A DNA stretch of 64,000 bases, from contig NZ_CP045422.1 of NCBI RefSeq assembly GCF_014926585.1, positions 744,001 through 808,000 on the forward strand, read 5' to 3'. Shown one piece after another: positions 55,737 to 62,992 of the stretch. This DNA comes from Devosia beringensis. GTDB taxonomy: Bacteria > Pseudomonadota > Alphaproteobacteria > Rhizobiales > Devosiaceae. Each line of letters starts with the position of its first letter. The stretch's first letter is position 1. The notes beneath the pieces are model-generated. The model was not told where the DNA came from. It saw only the letters and a list, made by a program, of their open reading frames with translations, and did no database searches. The translations under genes were made by a program, and so were the position numbers.

Positions 55737-55773
55737 CTGGGCGCAGGAGGCGCATTTCGCCTCCCGCGCCCAG
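55737..55773 (-). terminator. Strong hairpin after the endonuclease/phosphatase gene
   Basis: CTGGGCGC/GCGCCCAG plus GGAGGCG/CGCCTCC form a 15-bp stem with one mismatch and a five-base loop. It lies eight bases after the stop of the EEP-family gene and ahead of phnA. No T-run follows, so it may attenuate or stabilise rather than fully terminate. Confidence 0.5.
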
Positions 55774-55780
55774 AGATTAT

Positions 55781-56797
55781 TCAGGCGGGATCGAGGCTGA
55801 AGACCGCCCGGACAATGCCGTGGTCATTGCTGCCAGTGGCCTTGTGGTCGAGGTCATTGAGGTGATCGTTGGCCAGGTCCATGCGTTCGAAGGCCCAGAT
55901 GCGATCGCGCGAATTGTCGTAGAACTGTTCGCTGACCAGAATGTGGTCCAGCGATTCGCGTTCATTCTGGAAAATGTGCGTGTAGTAGACATCGCGCGTG
56001 CTGCGATATTGCTGCAGCGTCTGGACCGTATAGAGCGCATCGTCGCCGCCGCCCATGGACTGGCCGAACAGATAGTTCGGCTGGCCGGTAAGTACATTGG
56101 CGGTGTTGGAGAGCGTGGCATCGTTGATGTCGCCGAGCACGACCAGCGGATCGTGGTTGCCGCGCAGACGATCGGTGACCAGCATGCGGAATGCCGCCGC
56201 CTCGGCCGTGCGGCGGATGGTGGACAGTGCCGAACCGAGCGCCTTGGCGTGCGGGCCTTGGATTGCCCGATCATACCAGGCATTGCTGGAAATCCGGGTC
56301 GGCGCCTTGGATTTGAAATGCACGACAAAGACATGGATGGCAGCCTGACTGGCGACCGGCCGGATGGTGAAGTGCAGAATCGGACGGGAAAAGCCGCGAA
56401 TCTGGACCAGGATATCGGGCGTCTGCTCGTCGTCGCCCTCGTCCTGCAGCTTGAAATTGTCCGGGAAGCTGGAAATCCATTCGGGCTCGTCCTCCAGAAT
56501 GTCCTTTCGAACAGCGCCAGCGCAGACGATCCGGCCGCCATCGTGATCGGGGGGCACGAGCGGAACATGGCTATCGGCAATGCCGGCCCTTGCCATGAGA
56601 TCGGCAAGCGCGTCGGCGTGCCAGAGCTCCTGAAAGCCGAAGACATCGGCCCGCATGTCGGTAAGGGACCGGCCGAGCCAGGCGATCTTGGCATTGTATT
56701 GGTCCGTGGTCCAACCGTCCGCATCCGAATAGATCGCCTTGCCGGGTAAGTTGAGATTGTAGAGGTTACAGGTAGTGAAACTGAGCAACTGTGCCAT
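55781..56797 (-). CDS. Endonuclease/exonuclease/phosphatase family protein
   Basis: A 338-residue protein of the EEP fold (DNase I-like). Seen: TTCNLYNLNLPG near the N terminus, FGFQELWH with the metal-binding glutamate, HVFVVHFKSK, VLGDINDATLSNTANVL, LDHILVSEQF and the C-terminal SNDHGIVRAVF histidine region. No signal peptide. Substrate (nucleic acid, nucleotide or phospholipid) unknown. ATG at 56797 has GAGG seven bases upstream. It sits between cobW and phnA in the cobalamin operon without an obvious reason. Confidence 0.85.
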   Translation of the reverse strand: MAQLLSFTTCNLYNLNLPGKAIYSDADGWTTDQYNAKIAWLGRSLTDMRADVFGFQELWHADALADLMARAGIADSHVPLVPPDHDGGRIVCAGAVRKDILEDEPEWISSFPDNFKLQDEGDDEQTPDILVQIRGFSRPILHFTIRPVASQAAIHVFVVHFKSKAPTRISSNAWYDRAIQGPHAKALGSALSTIRRTAEAAAFRMLVTDRLRGNHDPLVVLGDINDATLSNTANVLTGQPNYLFGQSMGGGDDALYTVQTLQQYRSTRDVYYTHIFQNERESLDHILVSEQFYDNSRDRIWAFERMDLANDHLNDLDHKATGSNDHGIVRAVFSLDPA

Positions 56798-56884
56798 TGT
56801 GGGCCTCGCGCTTGAGTGTTTCTGCAAAACTGCAGCACAAGACTAGCATGCGAGGCCCACGCTTGCATGACGGGGCAATACCGA

Positions 56885-57936
<1,052 letters not shown>

Positions 57937-57940
<4 letters not shown>

Positions 57941-58005
57941 GCGGACACACCCTCAAGGCGAGTGCGGGACAGAACTGAATTGGGGCAGCATAGGGTCTGC
58001 GTCAT
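57937..58005 (-). CDS. 22-codon leader ORF overlapping the cobW start
   Basis: ATG at 58005 is preceded by AGGAG with a five-base spacing, which is the best ribosome site in the cobW leader. The frame runs 22 codons (starting MTQTLCCPNSV) and stops in an ATGA overlap with the cobW ATG. Both facts suggest it is translated and couples ribosomes into cobW. It lies about 65 bases beyond the riboswitch core. Not a recognised peptide. Confidence 0.45.
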
Positions 58006-58069
58006 GACATCTCCTGGCCGTCCACCCGACGGCACAAAGGGTTAAGGGCTCTGCGCCCGGATGGTGTGA

Positions 58070-58225
58070 TGGCAGGTCTCCTGGCTCGCGGTGATCACCA
58101 CGCCCCTCGCCTTCCCGGCAGCTAGGCTGCCAGTGGCAATTGAGGGGAATGCACCGCTTACAGTTGCGGGGGCAGCCACGGTATTGCGCCCTGATGGGTA
58201 CGTCGCACCGTGTTCCCTTAGTCCA
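58070..58225 (-). promoter_or_regulatory. Cobalamin riboswitch
   Basis: On the minus strand the order is TAAGGGAA (58220-58213), GGTGCGA, then CCCCCGCAACTGTAAGCGG (58172-58154), the B12 box GCCACTGG (58137-58130), GGGAAGGCGAGGGG, and GAGCCAGGAGACCTGCC ending near 58071. These are the conserved elements of the adenosylcobalamin aptamer in the right order and spacing. It lies in front of the leader ORF and cobW and should repress that operon when cobalamin is plentiful. The exact 5' end is uncertain. Confidence 0.93.
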
Positions 58226-58452
58226 GCACAGGCGCGTCAAACGCCTGAACCGGGTATCCCTCCGGCACGGGGCCTTCGGGAACCAACACGAGAGGTGGTG
58301 TGCCACCAAACGGCGGCAACTGCAATGTCTGGCCGGCCGTTGCACGGAAAACGCGGCTGGCGTCAAGCCGAGAGCGGCGCCGAAGCAGCAATTTCAGCCC
58401 CGGCAGCGGCAAGCGACTCGGGCTAGATCAGGACACAGCCAGGAGATGTGCG
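58226..58452. other. Non-coding stretch between riboswitch and DUF2164 gene
   Basis: 227 bp holding the divergent promoters for the cobW leader (left) and the DUF2164 gene (right). A hairpin AGGCG/CGCCT (58240-58254) lies just ahead of the riboswitch. Nothing else is clear. Confidence 0.4.
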
Positions 58453-58707
58453 ATGAAGCCGATCAAGTTCAGCAAGGACGAAACCAAGGCCATTGTCGGC
58501 GAGATCAAGGACTATTTCCGCGAGGAACTCGACCAGGAGATCGGCAGCATACCAGCGGAAATGCTGATGGCGTTCTTCGCGGAGAAGATGGGCGCCTATT
58601 ACTACAATCGCGGGGTCTATGACGCCCAGAGCGCGCTCAAGGAGCGGATGGACAGCCTGCATGACGACCTCTACGCGCTCGAGCAGAAGACCAAGCATAC
58701 CCGCTGA
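58453..58707 (+). CDS. DUF2164 family protein
   Basis: An 84-residue soluble helical protein (IKFSKDETKAIVGEIKDYFREELDQEIGSIPAEMLMAFFAEKMGAYYYNRGVYDAQSAL) clearly of the DUF2164 family; function unknown. ATG at 58453 has AGGAG about seven bases upstream. Divergent from the riboswitch-controlled cobW operon. Confidence 0.9.
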   Translation: MKPIKFSKDETKAIVGEIKDYFREELDQEIGSIPAEMLMAFFAEKMGAYYYNRGVYDAQSALKERMDSLHDDLYALEQKTKHTR

Positions 58708-58800
58708 GCGGGCGAGACCTGCAAGAAACCGACTTTCCGGGGGCAGACAGTGCGGCTAGATAGCGCCGCCGGTTCTGACCGGTTTGTTCAGGAGGAAGCC

Positions 58801-59157
58801 TTGGGCTTCAATTTCGCCACGCTGGCCCCGATCGGGCTGCTGCTTGCATCCAATGTGTTTATGACCTTTGCCTGGTACGGGCATCTCAAATGGCCCGGCG
58901 CGGCGCTGTGGGCGGCGGTGCTGATCAGCTGGGGCATCGCGTTTTTCGAATATTGGCTGGCCGTGCCGGCCAACCGGATCGGCTATGGCGTCTATTCGGG
59001 GGCCGAGCTCAAGACCATCCAGGAGGTGATCTCGCTGTCGGTCTTCGTGCTGTTTGCGGTGTTCTATCTCGGCGAAAAACTCACCTGGAACCACGGCATC
59101 GGCTTTGCCATGATCGCTCTGGGGGCGTTCTTCATCTTCAAGGGGCCGCTGAAATAG
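58801..59157 (+). CDS. DMT/DUF486 family membrane protein
   Basis: A 118-residue protein with four transmembrane helices. The DUF486 signature ISWGIAFFEYWLAVPANRIGY and YSGAELKTIQEVISLSVF is plain; the family resembles small multidrug transporters but has no assigned substrate. TTG at 58801 is the likely start: CAGGAGG lies five bases ahead and the length then fits the family. An open frame continues upstream without support. Confidence 0.9.
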   Translation: MGFNFATLAPIGLLLASNVFMTFAWYGHLKWPGAALWAAVLISWGIAFFEYWLAVPANRIGYGVYSGAELKTIQEVISLSVFVLFAVFYLGEKLTWNHGIGFAMIALGAFFIFKGPLK

Positions 59158-59180
59158 CCAGCCCGGCGGACCGGACTGGC
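59157..59180. terminator. Possible hairpin between convergent DUF486 and znuA genes
   Basis: GCCAG/CTGGC with an inner CCGG/CCGG stem and one mismatch, overlapping the DUF486 stop codon. No T-run on either side, so activity is uncertain. Confidence 0.35.
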
Positions 59181-59188
59181 GGAGTCAT

Positions 59189-60199
59189 TTAGCCCAGGCA
59201 ATCGACCAGGCTAGTGGCAAGGCCGCGCAGCAGGGTGGGATAGAGGTCGGCGCCTTCGGTCAGCGCGCCGCCTTCGGGGTCGAGCACACCGGCCTTGGCC
59301 GAGGTGCCCTCGATGATGGCCGAGATGATGGTCGGCTCGAAATTGGGTTCGGCAAAGACGCAGGTGGCGCCGAGCGTGCCGACCTTGGCCTTGAGTTCGT
59401 CAATGCGGGCGGCGCCGGGCGCCACTTCGGGGCTGACGGTGACCGAACCGGCCACGTCGAGGCCGAAGCGGGCCTCGAAATACTGATAGGCGTCATGAAA
59501 GACGATGAAGGGCTTGTCGGCGACCGGCGCCATTGTGGTGACCAGCTCGGCCTGCAATTCGTCGAGCTTGACCAGCTCGGCCTCGGCATTAGCCTGGTAG
59601 GCCGTGGCATTGTCCGGATCGGCGGTGGCCAGGGTGGTGGCGATCTGGGTGACCATCAGCTTGGCATTCTGCGGATCGAGCCAGAAATGCATATCGCCCT
59701 CGCCGTGCTCGTCATGGTCGTGGCCCTCATGATCGTCCTCGGCGGCGTGGTCGGTGTGCTCAGCTGCGTCGGCATGGGCAGCGTGCTCTTCAGCGGTTTC
59801 GCCGCTGTGGTCGTGCTCCTCGCCTTCATGCATATGCGCCTCGAAGGCGCCGCCTTCGCGCACGGGCAGTAGGGTGATGCCGGGGGCGTCGGCGAGCTCG
59901 ACCACAGCGGCATTGGTGGCAAGGGTGTCGAGCGCATCGGCCAGGAAGAGCTCCATGCCGTGGCCGGTCCAGAAGACAATGTCGGCAGATTCCAGCGCGC
60001 CGGCATCGGAGGGGCGCAGCGCATAAGTGTGCGGCGAGGCCGAGCCCTTGACGATGAGGGTGGGCTCACCGACGCCGGCCATGACAGCAGCAACCAGGGA
60101 ATGGACCGGCTTGATGGAGGCCACGACATTGGGGGCGGCAAAGGCGGTGGAGGTGAGGAGCGCCGTGGCCAGCAGGGTGAGCGGGGCGAGCAGTTTCAT
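59189..60199 (-). CDS. znuA: Zinc ABC transporter substrate-binding protein
   Basis: A 336-residue periplasmic zinc-binding protein. Signal peptide in residues 1-21, KPVHSLVAAVMAGVGEP, the metal histidines in SPHTYALRPSDA and MHFWLDPQNAKLM, and a His/Asp/Glu-rich loop (residues about 120-170) with many HD and HE pairs. The C-terminal cysteine pair is likely (GATCVFAEPNF and SLVDCLG). Divergent from znuCB-zur with two Zur-like operators between. Confidence 0.95.
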   Translation of the reverse strand: MKLLAPLTLLATALLTSTAFAAPNVVASIKPVHSLVAAVMAGVGEPTLIVKGSASPHTYALRPSDAGALESADIVFWTGHGMELFLADALDTLATNAAVVELADAPGITLLPVREGGAFEAHMHEGEEHDHSGETAEEHAAHADAAEHTDHAAEDDHEGHDHDEHGEGDMHFWLDPQNAKLMVTQIATTLATADPDNATAYQANAEAELVKLDELQAELVTTMAPVADKPFIVFHDAYQYFEARFGLDVAGSVTVSPEVAPGAARIDELKAKVGTLGATCVFAEPNFEPTIISAIIEGTSAKAGVLDPEGGALTEGADLYPTLLRGLATSLVDCLG

Positions 60200-60237
60200 C
60201 GGCGGAACCTCTTGGCAACAGGATGGGGGGCAGCATA

Positions 60238-60252
60238 TGTAATGTTGTTACG
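60238..60252. promoter_or_regulatory. Candidate Zur operator 1
   Basis: TGTAAT-GTT-GTTACG is an imperfect inverted repeat close to the Zur-type form TGTTAT-N3-ATAACA. It lies 39 bp before the znuA start codon, in the znuA-znuC divergent region, and 25 bp from a better copy. Confidence 0.45.
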
Positions 60253-60262
60253 CTTGCGGCGG

Positions 60263-60277
60263 TGTTATGCTATAACG
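60263..60277. promoter_or_regulatory. Candidate Zur operator 2
   Basis: TGTTAT-GCT-ATAACG is an inverted repeat with only the last base off from TGTTAT-N3-ATAACA, a form reported for alphaproteobacterial Zur sites. It lies between znuA and znuC and the zur gene is at the end of the same operon, so zinc-dependent repression of both directions is expected. Confidence 0.6.
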
Positions 60278-60357
60278 TATTAACAGCCGTCAAGGGGGCT
60301 GTGGATAGCGCATGGCGACGTGGCACCCGGGCGCCCCAACAACAGATGGACTGGTTT

Positions 60358-61164
60358 ATGGACGCGCGGGCACACAAGGAAATCCTCATCACGCTGAGCA
60401 ATGCCGGCGTGTCACGCGGCGGGCGCCGGCTGGTCAGCGGGGTCGACATGACCATTGCGCGCGGCGAGATCGTGACGCTGATTGGGCCAAACGGGTCGGG
60501 CAAATCGACCACGGCCAAGCTGGCGACCGGCGTGCTCAAGCCCGATACCGGCAGCGTGACGCGCCAGCCGGGCCTGCGCATCGGCTATGTGCCACAAAAG
60601 CTGACGATCGACTGGACCCTGCCGCTGACCGTGGAACGGCTGATGACGCTGACCGGTCGATTTTCGGGGCCAGAGATCGATGCGGCGCTGGAGGCGGTGG
60701 GTGCCTTGCGGCTGCGCGGGGCCGCGGTGCAGGAACTGTCGGGCGGGGAATTCCAGCGCGTACTGTTTGCCCGGGCGATGATCCGCCAGCCAGACTTGCT
60801 GGTGCTCGACGAGCCGGTGCAGGGCGTCGATTTTTCCGGGGAGCTGGCACTGTACGAGCTGGTGCGGCAGATTCGGGACACGACGCGCAGCGGGATCCTG
60901 ATGATTTCCCATGACCTGCATGTGGTGATGGCGGAGACCGATACGGTGATTTGCCTCAATGGCCATGTGTGCTGCACCGGCACGCCCTCGGCGGTCAAAA
61001 GCAGCCCGGAATATCTGGCACTGTTCGGCGAGCGGGCGGCGCATACGCTAGCCATCTATGAGCACCATCACGATCACGAGCACCATGACGATGGCTGCGT
61101 GGTGGGCAAAGGCGAGACGCATGAGCACGCCCATGGGCATGAGGGACACAGCCATGTTCGGTGA
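60358..61164 (+). CDS. znuC: Zinc ABC transporter ATP-binding protein with His-rich C terminus
   Basis: A 268-residue ATPase. Walker A GPNGSGKSTT, signature LSGGEFQRVLFARAM, Walker B LLVLDEPVQGVD. The last 35 residues are rich in histidine (YEHHHDHEHHDD and HEHAHGHEGHSH), probably a zinc sensor or sink. I saw no Shine-Dalgarno ahead of the ATG at 60358; an ATG four codons earlier (60346) is possible. Overlaps znuB by eleven bases. Confidence 0.94.
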   Translation: MDARAHKEILITLSNAGVSRGGRRLVSGVDMTIARGEIVTLIGPNGSGKSTTAKLATGVLKPDTGSVTRQPGLRIGYVPQKLTIDWTLPLTVERLMTLTGRFSGPEIDAALEAVGALRLRGAAVQELSGGEFQRVLFARAMIRQPDLLVLDEPVQGVDFSGELALYELVRQIRDTTRSGILMISHDLHVVMAETDTVICLNGHVCCTGTPSAVKSSPEYLALFGERAAHTLAIYEHHHDHEHHDDGCVVGKGETHEHAHGHEGHSHVR

Positions 61165-61972
61165 CTATTTTTCCCGTGCGCTGATAGCCGGGGTCGGGCT
61201 GGCGCTGGTGGCCGGGCCGCTGGGCTGTTTCGTGGTCTGGCGGCGCATGGCCTATTTCGGCGACACCATGGCGCATTCGGCACTGCTGGGCGTGGCGCTC
61301 AGCATCATCCTCTCCATCAACATGACGCTGGGCGTGTTTGCCGTGGCGGCGCTGGTCGCCGGGGCCCTGATCGTGCTGCAGCGCCAGGCGACCCTGTCGA
61401 CCGATGCGCTGCTGGGGATTTTGAGCCATTCGACGCTGGCGGTGGGGCTGGTGCTGGTGGGGTTCCTGACCACGGTGCGGATCGACCTGATGGGTTTTCT
61501 GTTCGGCGATATCCTCGCCGTGTCGGTGGAAGACATCGTCATCATCTATGGCGGGGGCGTGGCCATCCTCGCCATCCTGATCCTGGCGTGGCGGCCGCTG
61601 CTGGCCTCGACGGTGAGCCCGGAACTGGCAGAAGCCGAGGGGCTGCGGCCGGAGGCCAGCCGGCTGGTACTGATGATCCTGATGGCCTCGGTGATTGCCA
61701 TTGCCATGAAGCTGGTGGGCGTGCTGCTGATCACCTCGCTGCTGATCATTCCGGCGGCCACAGCGCGGCGGCTGAGCGCGACGCCCGAGATGATGGCGGC
61801 GGTGGCCGCGGTGCTCGGCGCCATTGCGGTGGTGGGCGGGCTGTTCGGGTCGCGAACCTGGGATACCGCGTCCGGACCCTCTATCGTGGTGATGGCGCTT
61901 GTTATATTTCTGGTGTCGCTGACCGTGCCGGTCACGCGGCTGTTCGGGCGGAGAGAAAACCATGGCGCATAG
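61154..61972 (+). CDS. znuB: Zinc ABC transporter permease
   Basis: A 272-residue ABC-3 family permease with eight or so hydrophobic helices: GPLGCFVVWRRMAYFGDTMAHSALLGVAL and KLVGVLLITSLLIIPAATARRLS are typical. ATG at 61154 has GAGG upstream. It overlaps both znuC (11 bases) and zur (11 bases), so the three genes are translated as a block. Confidence 0.94.
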   Translation: MFGDYFSRALIAGVGLALVAGPLGCFVVWRRMAYFGDTMAHSALLGVALSIILSINMTLGVFAVAALVAGALIVLQRQATLSTDALLGILSHSTLAVGLVLVGFLTTVRIDLMGFLFGDILAVSVEDIVIIYGGGVAILAILILAWRPLLASTVSPELAEAEGLRPEASRLVLMILMASVIAIAMKLVGVLLITSLLIIPAATARRLSATPEMMAAVAAVLGAIAVVGGLFGSRTWDTASGPSIVVMALVIFLVSLTVPVTRLFGRRENHGA

Positions 61973-62378
61973 TCACGACGTACCAAGCGACCTGACGCGC
62001 AATCAGGGACTGGTGCTGGGCGCGCTCAACCATTCGGTGGGGCCGCTGAGCGCCTATGACATTCTCGACAAGCTGCGCGGCGACGGGCTGCGGGCACCAC
62101 TGCAGGTTTATCGGGCCCTCGACAAGCTGGTGGAGCGCGGGCTGGCGCACCGGCTGGAATCGCTGAATGCCTTCGTTGCCTGTGCGGACGAGCATTGCCA
62201 CCGCAAGGGGCTGATCGCCTTTGCCATCTGCGCCAATTGCGGCAAGGTCGACGAGTTCGCCGATGCGGTGATCGAGGAACGGCTGGGCGAATGGGCCGGC
62301 GCCAAGGGCTTCAAGGTCGAGCGCACGACGATGGAAATCCGCGGGCAATGCGCGGACTGTGTCGCCCCGGCAGCTTAA
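61962..62378 (+). CDS. zur: Zinc uptake regulator, Fur family
   Basis: A 138-residue Fur-family repressor. The winged helix ends in QVYRALDKLVERGLAHRLESLNAFVAC; the zinc sites include CADEHCHRKGLIAFAICANCGKV and the C-terminal GQCADC (two CxxC pairs). It is the last gene of the znuC-znuB-zur operon, and is expected to repress it and znuA when zinc is sufficient. Confidence 0.92.
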   Translation: MAHSHDVPSDLTRNQGLVLGALNHSVGPLSAYDILDKLRGDGLRAPLQVYRALDKLVERGLAHRLESLNAFVACADEHCHRKGLIAFAICANCGKVDEFADAVIEERLGEWAGAKGFKVERTTMEIRGQCADCVAPAA

Positions 62379-62402
62379 CCCCTCGGGTCAAGCCCGAGGG
62401 GT
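62378..62402. repeat. Intergenic palindrome, possible terminator
   Basis: CCCCTCGGG (62379-62387) and CCCGAGGGG (62393-62401) form a perfect 9-bp stem, or 10 bp with the flanking A-T, around the loop TCAAG. It begins immediately at the zur stop and lies before the convergent rsmD gene. The CCTCGGGTCAAGCCCGAGG core resembles short palindromes dispersed between genes in many alphaproteobacterial genomes. No T-run. Confidence 0.55.
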
Positions 62403-62425
62403 GGCGGCCGGTGGGGTAAACGGGT

Positions 62426-62989
62426 CTAGGCGCTTTCGCCAAAGCTCAGGAAATGGACGGCGGCTGAACCGTATTCGCGGCGGTCTTCAAGGGTGAAGGG
62501 CGCGGGGATGGTGATCTCGGCCGTGGCGCTTTCCTCAAAGACCAGGGTGGCGCCGGGGGCGAGCCAGCCGCCCTTGGCGAGGCCTGCCAATGCCAATTCG
62601 CCCAGACCCTGGCCATAGGGCGGATCGAGGAAGACCAGATCGAACTTGCCGAAGGTGCCGGTGGGGCCCAGGTCAATGGCGTCGCGGCGCAGCAGCTTGG
62701 TGACGCCGCCGACGCCGAAGGCCTCGATGTGATCGCGGATCAGGCCCCGGGCTTCGGCGCCCATATCGACAAAAGTGGCGTGGGCAGCGCCGCGCGACAG
62801 GGCTTCAAAGCCCAAAGCGCCGGTACCGGCAAACAGATCGAGCACACGGATGCCCTCGAAGACCGGCCCCAGGCGCGAGGCCAGGATATTGAACATGGAC
62901 TCGCGAACCCGATCGGCCGTCGGACGAATGGAATCGTCCGACGGGGAGATCAGCTGCCTGCCCTTGAACTTGCCGGCAACGATGCGCAC
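62426..62989 (-). CDS. rsmD: 16S rRNA (guanine(966)-N(2))-methyltransferase
   Basis: A 187-residue rRNA methyltransferase. MRIVAGKFKGRQL at the N terminus, SAM motif VLDLFAGTGALGFEALSRGA, and the catalytic DPPY in LVFLDPPYGQG. GTG start at 62989, three bases after the stop of the upstream pseudouridine synthase-like gene. The pairing of the two rRNA modification genes is usual in Rhizobiales. Confidence 0.95.
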   Translation of the reverse strand: MRIVAGKFKGRQLISPSDDSIRPTADRVRESMFNILASRLGPVFEGIRVLDLFAGTGALGFEALSRGAAHATFVDMGAEARGLIRDHIEAFGVGGVTKLLRRDAIDLGPTGTFGKFDLVFLDPPYGQGLGELALAGLAKGGWLAPGATLVFEESATAEITIPAPFTLEDRREYGSAAVHFLSFGESA

Positions 62990-62992
62990 GGC

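Noticed and set aside
58218-58412. 64-codon minus-strand ORF ahead of the riboswitch
   Set aside because: Starts with TTG, has no ribosome site, runs into the riboswitch aptamer and resembles no family.
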